A stretch of 64,000 nt of DNA. Origin: Gordonia mangrovi (GTDB taxonomy: Bacteria; Actinomycetota; Actinomycetes; Mycobacteriales; Mycobacteriaceae). The stretch spans positions 4,836,001-4,900,000 of the forward strand of contig NZ_CP102850.1 in the NCBI RefSeq assembly GCF_024734075.1. The letters are read 5' to 3'. Both the position numbers and the translations under genes were made by a program. A model generated the notes under the pieces. That model made no database searches, was not told where the DNA came from, and saw nothing but the letters and a program-made list of their open reading frames with translations. Positions within the stretch are counted from its first letter, which is position 1; every line of letters begins with the position of its first letter. Shown here in pieces: positions 10,694 to 19,478 of the stretch.

Positions 10694-11054
10694 GGTCGTA
10701 CTGTCTCCTGTGCGTAGTCGGTGCGATGCGATCGCAGGCATCTGCTCGTGCATGTCAACTGTATGTGCAAGTCCACAGTGTGCTCGACGGTGTGATCCAC
10801 GTGGCCGTCGGCTCTCGACGGCGGGTGGTGAAGCCGGCTGATCACACCGGCCGCGATTGCGGCGGCTACGGCGTCCAGCGTAGTCGCCCCCGCCCGCCCA
10901 TGGCGCGCCGAGTGACCCGATCGGAGGCGGGACTCGATTCTTTGATCGCCGAACCCACCGTCTACCATGCTCTGTAGTAGCCCCTCGTCGAGTCTCGCGC
11001 CGCAGTATCCGATCCGCCGTGCTCCGACGTAGTCGGGGCAGACGAGGAGAGGCC
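10694..11054. other. Divergent tkt/ctaB intergenic region
   Basis: This 361-base gap has no credible gene. It holds the tkt promoter candidate and a perfect 8-bp inverted repeat GTGTGATC (10790-10797) / GATCACAC (10840-10847), 42 bases apart. A possible ctaB promoter is TTGATC (10942-10947) and TACCAT (10963-10968). It separates the divergent pentose-phosphate operon and ctaB, so shared regulation is possible. Confidence 0.4.
10731..10758 (-). promoter_or_regulatory. Candidate promoter of the tkt operon
   Basis: On the minus strand a consensus -35 TTGACA (10758-10753) is followed after 16 bases by TGCGAT (10736-10731). The start point would give a leader of about 30 bases before the tkt GTG. 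The -35 is perfect but the -10 is weak. Confidence 0.4.
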
Positions 11055-12053
11055 GTGAGGATTGGGGAACGTGTGAGCGGAGAACTGTCCGCCGCATCCC
11101 ACGGGTCGGATGGGTCGGTCACGCCGGCTCCCGCCGCCGCGGGTGACTCGTTCCTGGCGCGGTCGAAGGCGACGGTGTTCGCCTACGTCGCGCTGACCAA
11201 ACCGCGAGTCATCGAACTGCTGTTGGTCGCCACGATCCCGGTGATGTTGCAGGCCGACCGCGGACACGTCGACATCGCGCTGATCGCCGCGACGCTGCTC
11301 GGCGGCTGGCTCGGCGCCGGCAGTGCCAACACCCTGAACATGGTGGCCGACGCCGACATCGACCAGAAGATGAAACGGACTGCGCGTCGACCGCTGGCAC
11401 GTCACGCGGTCTCGACCCGCAACGCACTGATCTTCGGAATCGCGCTCTGGATCGGGTCGTTCGCGGTGCTCTGGTCGGCTGCCAATCTGCTCAGCGCCCT
11501 GCTGGTGACCGCGACCATCGCCTTCTACGTCGGCGTGTACACGATGATCCTGAAGCGTCGCACGTGGCAGAACGTCGTGTGGGGTGGCGCTGCGGGTTGT
11601 ATGCCCACCCTGGTGGGCTGGGCCGCGGTGACCGGTTCCATCGGGTGGCAGCCGATCGTGCTGTTCCTGGTCATCTTCTTCTGGACGCCGCCGCACACCT
11701 GGGCGCTGGCGATGCGCTACAAGGAGGATTATCGGGCGGCCGGGGTGCCGATGCTGCCGGTGATCGCCACCGAAGAACGCGTCACGCGTCAGATGGTCAT
11801 CTACACCTGGGCCACGGTGCTCAGCTCGCTGGTGCTGATCGCCGGCACGAGTTGGATCTACGCGGCCGTGGCGATCCTGTCCGGAGGCTGGTTCGCGAGC
11901 CGTGTGCACAAGCTCTACAAGGAGACCCGCGCCGGTGCCGAGGTGGCCCCGCTGAAGATCTTTCTGCAGTCCAATGAGTATCTGGCGATCCTGTTCTGCG
12001 GTCTCGCCATCGACGCGGTGGTGAACCTACCGCTGATCACCAGCTACTTCTGA
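11055..12053 (+). CDS. ctaB: Protohaem IX farnesyltransferase (haem O synthase)
   Basis: CtaB (CyoE) adds farnesyl to haem b to give haem O, the precursor of haem A for the aa3 oxidase. The 332-residue UbiA-family membrane protein has about nine hydrophobic segments. The prenyl-diphosphate Asp motif [14 protein letters not shown] is near residue 94, and the second loop holds YTMILKR. I chose GTG 11055 because GAGGAGAGG lies just upstream; GTG 11073 is a shorter alternative and GTG 11019 a longer one. ctaA, the next enzyme of the pathway, lies 1.5 kb away on the other strand. The tkt operon is divergent. Confidence 0.93.
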   Translation: MRIGERVSGELSAASHGSDGSVTPAPAAAGDSFLARSKATVFAYVALTKPRVIELLLVATIPVMLQADRGHVDIALIAATLLGGWLGAGSANTLNMVADADIDQKMKRTARRPLARHAVSTRNALIFGIALWIGSFAVLWSAANLLSALLVTATIAFYVGVYTMILKRRTWQNVVWGGAAGCMPTLVGWAAVTGSIGWQPIVLFLVIFFWTPPHTWALAMRYKEDYRAAGVPMLPVIATEERVTRQMVIYTWATVLSSLVLIAGTSWIYAAVAILSGGWFASRVHKLYKETRAGAEVAPLKIFLQSNEYLAILFCGLAIDAVVNLPLITSYF

Positions 12054-12109
12054 CGCATCGCCCCGCGGCCGGGAAGGCAGTCACCGGCGCTGCCGTCGAG
12101 AGGTCGGCG

Positions 12110-13078
12110 TCAGCCCGGGATGAGCACGGTCGTGCCGGTCGTGGCCCGGGACTCGAGCGCGATGTGCGCCTCGGCGGCGTCGGCCAGTCGGTTCCGTTGA
12201 CCCACGCGGATGTCGATGTCCCCACCGGCCACGGCATCGAGGAAGGCTCCCGCACGCCAGCGCAGCTCCTCGGTGTCGGCGATGAAGTGCCCGAGTGTGG
12301 GCCGGGTGACCGACAGCGAACCCGCCGGGTTGAGGCGCTGCAGATCGAACGGCGGGACCGGTCCGGAGGCCGCTCCGAACAGCACGATGATGCCGCGCAC
12401 GGCGGTCGACGCCAGCGACTGTTCGAACGTGTCGGCTCCGACGCCGTCGTAGGCCACCGCGACCCCGCGGCCGTCGGTGAGCGACCGCACCTCCTCGGCG
12501 AGAGCGTCGCCGTACCGCAGGACGTGGTCGGCGCCGGCCGCGGTCGACAATTCCTCCTTGTCGTCCGACGAGACCGTCGTGATCACGCGCAGGCCACGAA
12601 GCTTCGCCAACTGCGTCAGGATGAGGCCGACGCCGCCGGCGCCGGCATGGATCAACACGGTGTCGCCAACCCCGGGATGAGCGCTGCCGTCGAGTAGATA
12701 GTGCGCGGTGAGTCCGCGCAGCATCGCCGATCCGGCGATGTCGTCGGCGACCTCGTCGGGGATCGGGACAGCCCGCGCAGCGGGCACGGCGACCAGTTCC
12801 GCGTAGCTGCCCGGCGCGTCCACCCAGCACACCCGCTGTCCGACGGACACGTCTGTGACGTCGGCGCCCACCGAGATCACCTCGCCGGCACCTTCGCTAC
12901 CCGGCACGTACGGCGGCACCGACGGGTAGAGGCCACGCCGCAGATAGGTGTCGATGAAGTTGACACCGATTGCGGTGGTGCGCACGATCACTTCCCCGGG
13001 TGCGGGAATGGGGTCGTCGACGGTGCCGAAATCGAGGACGTCCGGACCGCCGTGGCGGATCACCTGAATAGCGCGCAT
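12110..13078 (-). CDS. qor: Quinone oxidoreductase, zinc-free MDR family
   Basis: This 322-residue medium-chain dehydrogenase/reductase is of the NADPH:quinone oxidoreductase type. GVNFIDTYLRRGLYP (about residues 38-52) and the cofactor-binding HAGAGGVGLILTQLAK (about 143-158) are characteristic of Qor. No structural-zinc cysteine cluster is seen. The start is ATG 13078, with a TAGAAC box 6 bases upstream. It is convergent with ctaB and divergent from the 125-residue gene at 13188. M. tuberculosis has qor (Rv1454c) at the same place. The physiological substrate is unknown. Confidence 0.88.
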   Translation of the reverse strand: MRAIQVIRHGGPDVLDFGTVDDPIPAPGEVIVRTTAIGVNFIDTYLRRGLYPSVPPYVPGSEGAGEVISVGADVTDVSVGQRVCWVDAPGSYAELVAVPAARAVPIPDEVADDIAGSAMLRGLTAHYLLDGSAHPGVGDTVLIHAGAGGVGLILTQLAKLRGLRVITTVSSDDKEELSTAAGADHVLRYGDALAEEVRSLTDGRGVAVAYDGVGADTFEQSLASTAVRGIIVLFGAASGPVPPFDLQRLNPAGSLSVTRPTLGHFIADTEELRWRAGAFLDAVAGGDIDIRVGQRNRLADAAEAHIALESRATTGTTVLIPG

Positions 13079-13173
13079 GGCACTGTTCTACCTCATCGGC
13101 CGACGGCGTCCGGGCGCGTCGGGCGTCGCGTCCGCCGGCGTCGGTGGGCCGTATCGCGGCGATCCGCCCCCGG

Positions 13174-13179
13174 TATGCT
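13174..13179 (+). promoter_or_regulatory. -10 box, leaderless start of the 125-aa gene
   Basis: TATGCT lies 8 bases before ATG 13188, predicting transcription that begins at or next to the start codon. No ribosome binding site is visible, which agrees with a leaderless mRNA. Confidence 0.5.
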
Positions 13180-13187
13180 CAAGCACC

Positions 13188-13565
13188 ATGAGCGATCAGT
13201 CCGCAACCGAGACCGTCGACACCTCCGCCTCGAACGTCGAGGTGCCCAAGGATGTCGTCTCCTCCATCCAGGACTTCGTGGGACGCGAGGGTGGTTCGGC
13301 GAAGGTGGTGCTGCAGCCGATCGGGGACGCCGGCGTGCGCATCACACTGGTCGGCGAGCGCGGGGGCATCCTCGGTGACCGAGTGGTGTCCGACATGGCG
13401 GTCGCCCACGCCGTGGTGTCGGCGGTCGACGGCCTCGAGATGGCCGAGTGGGATCGTGATCTCACGTCGGCGGCGAATGTGTCGCCAGCGCACTACAAGC
13501 AGATGGCGGGCTGGGTGGCCAAGCAGTCGCGCTTCCCCAAGCCGCGCAACCGGTCGATCCTCTGA
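13188..13565 (+). CDS. Conserved hypothetical protein, 125 aa
   Basis: I do not recognise a named family. The 125-residue protein has a Ser/Thr-rich N-terminus (residues 1-18), then a compact alpha/beta-looking body: KDVVSSIQDFVGREGG, strand-rich KVVLQPIGDAGVRITLVGERG, and a helix over the AVAHAVVSAVDGLEMAEW stretch. The C-terminus is basic (QSRFPKPRNRSIL). There is no signal peptide or membrane segment. The start is ATG 13188; the open frame back to 13077 would start inside the divergent qor promoter and shows no similarity. It lies between qor and ctaA. It is probably a conserved cytoplasmic protein of the order. Confidence 0.75.
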   Translation: MSDQSATETVDTSASNVEVPKDVVSSIQDFVGREGGSAKVVLQPIGDAGVRITLVGERGGILGDRVVSDMAVAHAVVSAVDGLEMAEWDRDLTSAANVSPAHYKQMAGWVAKQSRFPKPRNRSIL

Positions 13566-13579
13566 TCGCCCGCATCCGC

Positions 13580-13611
13580 CCGACGTAGCCGAGCGGCGGA
13601 GCCGGCGTCGG
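13580..13611. terminator. Hairpin between convergent 125-aa gene and ctaA
   Basis: CCGACG (13580-13585) and CGTCGG (13606-13611) form a GC-rich stem directly before the ctaA stop. It may terminate transcripts from both sides. The stem is short and there is no T-run. Confidence 0.3.
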
Positions 13612-14748
13612 TCAACCGGCGCTTGGTCGACGATCGGTACGCAGTGTGCCGGCGGTGGCCGAGACCTCGGTGTCATCGTCCATCGGTGCCGCGCCCGCCG
13701 GTCCCGAGGTCATCGGTCCGGTGGTCATGGGTCCGGTGGTCACCGGGCGCCGGCGGTCGCCGAATTGCAGGATCATCCAGGTGGCCGCGATCAGCAGCAG
13801 TGCGCTGACGGTCATGTGGGCGATAACCAGCGCGATGGGCAGGCCCGTGTTGTACTGCACGACGCCCAGTACGCCCTGCACGGCGATCAACGCCAAGGCG
13901 ACGTCGGCGGTCCGGCGTTCGGGTTGGCGCATCAGATGGGTGACGACCGCGAGCGCGACCGCGAGGCCGACGAGGACGAACACCCCGTCGGCGTGCAGCT
14001 GTGTCGCGTTGTCGGGCGCCAGTCCGTTGCGCGGGGCGTCGGCATCACCGGCGTGCGGCCCGGACCCGGTGACCACCGTGCCCAGATAGATCACCGCCCA
14101 GGTCACCACATACTGCAGCCATGCCAGGCGTTGCCCCAGCCGGGACACGAGGTCGGCTGCCGGAGCCGTGGCCGGCTGCGGACGCAATCGGTGCACCAGC
14201 ACCGTCGCACCCGATACCAACACCATCGACAGCACGAAGTGCAGTGACACCACCCATGGGTTGAGCTGGGTCAGCACGGTGATGCCGCCGATGACGCCCT
14301 GGAACGGGATACCGAGCCCGAGCAGTGCGGCGAGCCAGCGGTCCCGGCGCGTCGCATGCGCGTATCGATACACCGCGGTGAAGGTGGCGATCGCGACCGC
14401 GACCAGTACCCACGTCAGCATGCGGTTCCCGAACTCGATCACACCGTGCAGGCCCAACTCGCCGTGCGGAACGAAGGAGTCGTCGGTGCAGCGGGGCCAG
14501 GTGGGGCAGCCCAGGCCGGAACCGGTGAGCCGCACGGCCCCGCCGGTGGCGACGATGCCGACGTTCGCGACGAGCAACGCGATGCTCCACAGCCACACGA
14601 AACGAGCGGTCGGAACCCCGAAACCCGGCACGCGCGTGAACCTGCCCGAGCGGACCCGCGGCGCATCGGATGTCGCCGTCGAGGCCGACGGCTCCGACGC
14701 CGGAACGTCGGCCGCCGAGCCTTCTGAGTGAACTTTGGACGTTGTCAT
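13612..14748 (-). CDS. ctaA: Haem A synthase
   Basis: CtaA oxidises the methyl group of haem O to a formyl group, giving haem A for cytochrome aa3 oxidase. The 378-residue membrane protein has eight predicted helices. The first-helix motif GGAVRLTGSGLGCPTWPRC (about residues 69-87) and the Glu-bearing GVIEFGNRM segment are typical. Later helices carry the conserved histidines (LHFVLS, LHADGV, AHMTVS). Unlike the roughly 310-residue M. tuberculosis protein, it has about 45 extra N-terminal residues and a C-terminal tail with GPM repeats. Its ATG overlaps the permease stop (ATGA), so it is coupled to the ABC exporter genes. Confidence 0.93.
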   Translation of the reverse strand: MTTSKVHSEGSAADVPASEPSASTATSDAPRVRSGRFTRVPGFGVPTARFVWLWSIALLVANVGIVATGGAVRLTGSGLGCPTWPRCTDDSFVPHGELGLHGVIEFGNRMLTWVLVAVAIATFTAVYRYAHATRRDRWLAALLGLGIPFQGVIGGITVLTQLNPWVVSLHFVLSMVLVSGATVLVHRLRPQPATAPAADLVSRLGQRLAWLQYVVTWAVIYLGTVVTGSGPHAGDADAPRNGLAPDNATQLHADGVFVLVGLAVALAVVTHLMRQPERRTADVALALIAVQGVLGVVQYNTGLPIALVIAHMTVSALLLIAATWMILQFGDRRRPVTTGPMTTGPMTSGPAGAAPMDDDTEVSATAGTLRTDRRPSAG

Positions 14749-15539
14749 TCGAACCGGAACCACCTCACCGCGAGCACAGCGGCCACCACCGCCCATGCGA
14801 GCAACACACCTATGCCGAAGAAATCGATCGAACCCGCGGTCGCTTGACCGAGGGCCTCGGTCAGCGCGCCGGACGGGACGGCGCGGGCGATCCACTGCAT
14901 CGCTTCGGGGACCCGATCGCCCATCACCACCAGGCTGCCGACGCCGACCATCGCGAACCACAGCAGGTTGCCCAGCGCCAGCACCACCTCGGCCTTCAGC
15001 GTGCCGCCGAGCAGCAGTCCCAGAGCCGAGAAGGTGATGGTCCCGACCGCGATGACGAGCGCTCCGAGGAGGATACCGAGCGCCGATGGTCGCCAGCCGA
15101 ACGCGAGACCGATCGCCCCGAGGATGACGGCCTGCAGGGCGACCACGAGTACGACCGCGATCGACTTGCCCGCGATGATGCCCCAACGCGGGATCGGGGT
15201 GGCACCCAGTCGTTTGAGCGCCCCGTACCTCCGGTCGAACCCCAGGGCGATGGCCTGCCCGGTGAATGCCGTCGACATCACCGCGACCGTCATGATGGCC
15301 GGGACGAAAGTGGTCGCGCGTTCGGCGGTGGACGCGCCGAGATCGGTGTCCAGTGGCAGCAGACACAGACCGATCAGCAGAGTGATCGGGATGAACATGG
15401 TGAGCAGCAACTGCTCGCCGTTGCGCAACAGCAGCGTGAGCTCCAACCGCGACTGTGCGACGAGGATCGTCGGCAACGACGCCGCTTGGGGGCGGGGCGC
15501 GAACGTGCCGGGGGCAAACCGGTTGGCAGCTGTGGTCAT
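14745..15539 (-). CDS. ABC-2 type transporter permease
   Basis: This 264-residue membrane protein is the permease partner of the ATPase encoded just upstream. About six hydrophobic segments are visible after a 35-residue cytoplasmic N-terminus. The FDRRYGALKRLGATPIPRW motif between helices 2 and 3 is typical of ABC-2 permeases. ATG 15539 overlaps the ATPase stop by four bases (ATGA), and its stop overlaps the ctaA start in the same way. The set corresponds to Rv1458c-Rv1457c next to ctaA in M. tuberculosis. Linkage to ctaA hints at a haem or oxidase role, but the substrate is unknown. Confidence 0.88.
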   Translation of the reverse strand: MTTAANRFAPGTFAPRPQAASLPTILVAQSRLELTLLLRNGEQLLLTMFIPITLLIGLCLLPLDTDLGASTAERATTFVPAIMTVAVMSTAFTGQAIALGFDRRYGALKRLGATPIPRWGIIAGKSIAVVLVVALQAVILGAIGLAFGWRPSALGILLGALVIAVGTITFSALGLLLGGTLKAEVVLALGNLLWFAMVGVGSLVVMGDRVPEAMQWIARAVPSGALTEALGQATAGSIDFFGIGVLLAWAVVAAVLAVRWFRFE

Positions 15540-16498
15540 GAGCGCAGGGCCCGCCCGGTGAGATCGAGGAACACGTCGGACAGGCTGCGGGTCTCCACCC
15601 GCAGGTCGGTGGCGAGCACGTCGATCTTGGCGAACCATGCGGTCACGGTGGCCAGCACCTGAGGAGTCACCGGGCCGTGCACCAGATAGCTGCCCGGGGC
15701 GGTCTCTGTGCATCGGTAGCCCTCGGGCAAGGCCAGCAGCAGTAGCGCGACGTCGAGACCGCGAGGTGCGGAGAACCGTAATTCGTTCTCGGCGCCGCGG
15801 CTGGTGAGGTCGGCCGGTGTGCCCGCGGCCACGACCCGGCCGTGGTCGATGATCACCACGTCGTCGGCGAGTTCTTCGGCCTCATCCATCAGATGTGTGG
15901 TCAACAGCACCGACACCCCATCGCCGCGCAGACGGTCGATCAGCTCCCACACCAGGATCCGGGCGTGGGCGTCGAGACCGGCGGTGGGTTCGTCGAGGAA
16001 TACCAGCTCGGGACGCCCGACGATGGCGCAGGCCAGCGACAGCCGCTGCTGTTGACCGCCGGACAGCCGGCGGAATGAGGTACGCGCACAGTCGGCGAGG
16101 CCGAGAACGTCGAGCAGCCAACCCGGATCGATGGGGTCGGCGCTGTAGGACGCGCACAGCCGGAGCATCTCCTCGGCCCGCGCGCCCGGATAGGCGCCGC
16201 CGCCCTGCAGCATGACCCCGATGCGACGGCGTAGCGCGTCGTTGTCGGCGATCGGGTCGAGACCCAGCACCCGCACACAACCGGCGTCGGCGGTCAGGAA
16301 GCCCTCACAGATCTCCACGGTGGTGGTCTTGCCCGCTCCGTTGGGACCGAGCAACGCCAGGATCGAGCCCGGTTCGAGCCGCAGATCGAGACCATCGACG
16401 GCGGTGTGTTCGTCGTAGCGTTTGACGAGGCCGGTGACGTGCAGGGCCGGGCGGGTGGTCGCCCCGCGGTCGGTGCTCACTGCGTTGTCGGTGCTCAT
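15536..16498 (-). CDS. ABC transporter ATP-binding protein
   Basis: This is the ATPase of an ABC-2 type exporter, 320 residues long. It has Walker A GPNGAGKTTTVE (about residue 58), signature LSGGQQQRLSLA (about 152), Walker B LVFLDEPTAGLD (about 172) and switch His in LLTTHLMDEAEE. The C-terminal 90 residues form a DUF4162-like accessory region. I chose ATG 16498: GACGGT 6 bases upstream fits a leaderless start. GTG 16480 is a shorter option. It is the first gene of the ATPase-permease-ctaA set, all linked by ATGA overlaps. Drug-exporter names are common for this family but cannot be confirmed here. Confidence 0.9.
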   Translation of the reverse strand: MSTDNAVSTDRGATTRPALHVTGLVKRYDEHTAVDGLDLRLEPGSILALLGPNGAGKTTTVEICEGFLTADAGCVRVLGLDPIADNDALRRRIGVMLQGGGAYPGARAEEMLRLCASYSADPIDPGWLLDVLGLADCARTSFRRLSGGQQQRLSLACAIVGRPELVFLDEPTAGLDAHARILVWELIDRLRGDGVSVLLTTHLMDEAEELADDVVIIDHGRVVAAGTPADLTSRGAENELRFSAPRGLDVALLLLALPEGYRCTETAPGSYLVHGPVTPQVLATVTAWFAKIDVLATDLRVETRSLSDVFLDLTGRALRS

Positions 16499-16641
16499 CG
16501 GGCGACCGTCGGTCGATTTTTGACCATCTCGCCGATCATCGCCGTGGTACCGCTCCCGCATCGTCGTGCCATGCACACCAGCCAGAGTATGCGGAGGGGC
16601 CCGTCGGCCAAAAATTGCGCGCGGGCGTGAACTCGAGCCGG

Positions 16642-18501
16642 TCAGCCGCTGTGCGCATCGTCGGGCGCCGGTTCCGGGTCTCGGTGCTCGGTGCGCCACG
16701 TGCGCCACCAGCGCTGAATCGGCAGATCCTCGAAGAACAGGGCAGTCATCACCGCGACCATGATCACTCCGGCGAGAAGTCCTTGTGCCAGAACCACTCC
16801 ACTGGTGTTGGAGCTGGTGGGCATCACGACGATGGCGATGATCGCCGAGATGGCGATGGTGGTGATGCGAAACCACGGGCGGGTCGCCCACGCGGCCAGT
16901 GGGATGACTGCCCACAGGAGATACCAGGCCTGCACGAACGGGAAGAAGACGACCACTGTGGCCATTGACACACCGAGTGCGCCGAGTGGATGCAGCCGTC
17001 CGCCGAGGCAGGCGAGCATCCATCGGACGATGAACCCGGCGGCGATGAGCTGGCCCAGCGGTCGTCCGACCTCCAGAATCGCCTGTGTCTGATCACCGAG
17101 GCCCAGCGCGACGCCGAGCCGTCCGGTGGTGACCGACAGCAGTGTCGGCATCGACATCCACGAGCGCACTACGTCACCGGTGGACAGGGTGCTGGTCCAA
17201 CCGAAGCCGAGGCCGGTGCCGACGCAGATGCCCACCATCACCACCACGAGCACACCGGCCAGAGTGGCTGCCGAGGCGGCGAGAGCGGCGATGGATCGAC
17301 GTGACCGATCCCACCACTGGCGCACCGGGGCGTGGCGCAGGGCGGGTAGGTAGGCACCCCAGCGTTGGGCCAGCGCGATGCCGACGAACCCGAGCGCCAG
17401 CATCGACGTCACCTTCACCATGGCCGATGCGGAGATCACCGCGGTGCCCGCGATCAGGATCCATCCCGCCGACGACGGCCAGACCGAGCCGGGTCTGCGT
17501 AATCGTTCGCTCCCGTAGATGGCGCGGAAACACAGCTCGAGGCCCACCAGCATCATGCCGAGCATCAGGGCTTCGTTGTGGATGCCGCCGACCAGATGCA
17601 GGATCAGCAGTGGGTTCATCGCGCCCAGCCACAACGCGGCCACCGACGACACGCCGCAGCGTCGCGCGAGCCGCGGCAGCGCCCACACGATCAGCGCGAT
17701 GCCCACCAACGCCAGCAGTCGGTGCGCGAAGATGGCTGCGGTGATGTTCTCACCGGTCACCGCGGTGATGCCCTTGCCGAGCCACAGGAACAGCGGGCCG
17801 TAGGGCGCCGGGGTGTCGCGCCACAGGTTGGGCACCGATCGGGTCAGCACGTGATCGACGCCGAGGCCGCGGACCGGACTGATGACGTAGGGATCCATGC
17901 CGCGATGGGCAATCGCACTCTGCGCCAGATACGAGTAGATGTCTTTGGACAGCAGCGGGGGCGCCACGATGATCGGCGCGATCCACAGCATCAGGGTGCG
18001 ATCGGCCTGCCGGCGGGTCATCCGACGGTCGGGGCTGCGTCCGTGCAGGACTTCGACACCGAAGCGTCCGACGGCGAATCGGCCGATCAACAGCCACGCC
18101 ACCACGAGCATGATGGTGCCGCCGATCGACAAGGTCAGCGCCGTGCTCCACATGCGAGAGGGCAGCGAGAGCACTCGCATCCCGGCCACCGGGTTCTGCA
18201 GCACGGGGATCGCGCCGGTGCCGAGCGAGCCGATCAGCAGCAGCACCGACCCGGTGGCACCGAACAACTTGATGCGTAGCAGCCGCCGGTTCTCGGCGTC
18301 GTTGAGTGGGCCGACTTCGCGCTCGTCGTCGTGGAGCCGGGCAACCGTCTTGCCGTAGTCGCCGCGCCGTTCGGTGGCGTCGTCGGCGGCGCCGTTGTCT
18401 CGGCGGGGACGGGGCCGGCGCAGGCCGAGGTAGTCCACCGCCCCCCGCAGGCGCGGACCCAGCGAGCGGGCCCGACCACCCGTCACTGTGGTGTCTGGCA
18501 C
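16642..18501 (-). CDS. mptB: Alpha-(1->6)-mannopyranosyltransferase, MptB type
   Basis: MptB is a GT-C glycosyltransferase that uses polyprenyl-phosphomannose outside the membrane to build the alpha-1,6-mannan core of lipomannan/lipoarabinomannan. The 619-residue protein has a basic cytoplasmic N-terminus, then about 13 hydrophobic segments. The loop after the second or third helix holds the acidic motif LLSKDIYSYLAQSAIAHRG followed by DPYVISP, as in MptA/MptB. The frame is open far upstream; I chose GTG 18501 because TAGAGT lies 7 bases before it. Context (sufR divergent, ABC/ctaA downstream) matches Rv1459c. The C-terminal tail is cytoplasmic and acidic. Confidence 0.9.
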   Translation of the reverse strand: MPDTTVTGGRARSLGPRLRGAVDYLGLRRPRPRRDNGAADDATERRGDYGKTVARLHDDEREVGPLNDAENRRLLRIKLFGATGSVLLLIGSLGTGAIPVLQNPVAGMRVLSLPSRMWSTALTLSIGGTIMLVVAWLLIGRFAVGRFGVEVLHGRSPDRRMTRRQADRTLMLWIAPIIVAPPLLSKDIYSYLAQSAIAHRGMDPYVISPVRGLGVDHVLTRSVPNLWRDTPAPYGPLFLWLGKGITAVTGENITAAIFAHRLLALVGIALIVWALPRLARRCGVSSVAALWLGAMNPLLILHLVGGIHNEALMLGMMLVGLELCFRAIYGSERLRRPGSVWPSSAGWILIAGTAVISASAMVKVTSMLALGFVGIALAQRWGAYLPALRHAPVRQWWDRSRRSIAALAASAATLAGVLVVVMVGICVGTGLGFGWTSTLSTGDVVRSWMSMPTLLSVTTGRLGVALGLGDQTQAILEVGRPLGQLIAAGFIVRWMLACLGGRLHPLGALGVSMATVVVFFPFVQAWYLLWAVIPLAAWATRPWFRITTIAISAIIAIVVMPTSSNTSGVVLAQGLLAGVIMVAVMTALFFEDLPIQRWWRTWRTEHRDPEPAPDDAHSG

Positions 18502-18508
18502 GCCGACG

Positions 18509-18514
18509 ACTCTA
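18509..18514 (-). promoter_or_regulatory. -10 box, leaderless mptB
   Basis: TAGAGT on the minus strand (18514-18509) lies 7 bases before GTG 18501. This predicts a leaderless mRNA and fixes the likely mptB start within a long open frame. Confidence 0.5.
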
Positions 18515-18645
18515 ATGCCCCGAATCGCCACAGCGGATCCGCCACGGGGACGTCCCTCGCGAACGGATTCGGATTCGTCGCCGTCAACCGACCGGATCGA
18601 CAAGACTAAGGCCACCCTTGGTGGCACCGGGGAAGCAATTACGTC

Positions 18646-18660
18646 ACACTTGTGTTGTGA
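18646..18660 (+). promoter_or_regulatory. SufR operator upstream of the suf operon
   Basis: ACACT-N5-TGTGA occurs here exactly (ACACT 18646-18650, TGTGA 18656-18660). From memory, this is the inverted repeat reported for mycobacterial SufR upstream of its own operon. It ends 5 bases before ATG 18666 and overlaps the alternative GTG 18657, so bound SufR would sit on the transcription start. Autoregulation of sufR-sufBDCSUT is the natural reading. Confidence 0.7.
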
Positions 18661-18665
18661 AAACC

Positions 18666-19478
18666 ATGAGGAGCGATACAACGCTGCCATCCGCAGCGCA
18701 TGCCGCCTCTGTGGACGGCGGATTGGCCGCCCCAGGCCATCCCGACGGACAGACCCGTGCGGCCGTGGTTTCACTGCTGGTGGAAGACGGACCGCTGACC
18801 GCGTCGGAGATCGCCGAGCGGTTGGGGATCAGCGCCGCGGGTGTCCGCCGCCATCTGGAGGCACTGACCGAGGCCGGTGACGTGGAAACGTCGTCGTCGG
18901 GCTTCGGCCGGGCTCACCGCGGTCGCGGCCGCCCGGCGAAGTGGTTCCAGCTCACGGCCACCGGCCGGGGCAAGTTGCGCCACGCCTACGACGATCTGGC
19001 GGGCGCGGCGATGCGCCGGCTGCGTGCCGTCGGCGGGGAGGCCGCGGTCGAGGCGTTCGCGCGCGATCGGGTGGAGGAGATCGTGGCCGACGTGGTACCC
19101 GCACAGGATTCGGGTTCGGTCGCCGACACGGTCAACGAGATCGCCGACGCTCTCACCAGCGCCGGATTCTCGGCCAACACCCGGAACGTGGGGACCGGGA
19201 TGCAGATCTGTCAGCACCACTGCCCGGTCGCGCACGTCGCCACCGAGTTCCCCGAACTGTGTGAAGCCGAGACCGCGGTGTTCACCGAACTCCTCGGCAC
19301 GCACGTGCAGCGCCTGGCGACCATCGCCAACGGCGACTGTGCCTGCACCACCCATGTGCCACTGCATCCTCCGCCGGAGGGTGCCACGGTCCCGACGGGG
19401 ACCACCACGACGCAAGCGAGCGATGCACAGCCCGCATCCGCTCACGTGAAGAAGACGAGTCGAAAGGCCTCGCGATGA
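18666..19478 (+). CDS. sufR: Fe-S cluster-sensing transcriptional repressor SufR
   Basis: SufR is a winged-helix repressor that binds a [4Fe-4S] cluster and controls Fe-S cluster biogenesis. The 270-residue protein has the HTH at about residues 46-70 ([21 protein letters not shown]) and a basic wing ([14 protein letters not shown]). Cysteines fall at 182, 186, 199 and 227, spacing C-x3-C-x12-C-x27-C, as I recall for the M. tuberculosis SufR cluster ligands. I chose ATG 18666; GTG 18657 would add three residues and begin inside the operator. The C-terminal 40 residues are Thr/Ala-rich. It overlaps sufB by ATGA, so it is the first gene of the suf operon. Confidence 0.93.
   Translation: MRSDTTLPSAAHAASVDGGLAAPGHPDGQTRAAVVSLLVEDGPLTASEIAERLGISAAGVRRHLEALTEAGDVETSSSGFGRAHRGRGRPAKWFQLTATGRGKLRHAYDDLAGAAMRRLRAVGGEAAVEAFARDRVEEIVADVVPAQDSGSVADTVNEIADALTSAGFSANTRNVGTGMQICQHHCPVAHVATEFPELCEAETAVFTELLGTHVQRLATIANGDCACTTHVPLHPPPEGATVPTGTTTTQASDAQPASAHVKKTSRKASR

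Noticed and set aside
14670-15662. 330-codon frame opposite the ABC permease and ctaA start
   Set aside because: Gln/Asp/Arg-rich shadow of membrane-protein codons, without a ribosome binding site.
18601-18630. Possible IdeR iron box upstream of sufR
   Set aside because: CTAAGGCCACCCTTGG looks dyad-like but has too many mismatches to the IdeR consensus; SufR control explains the region better.
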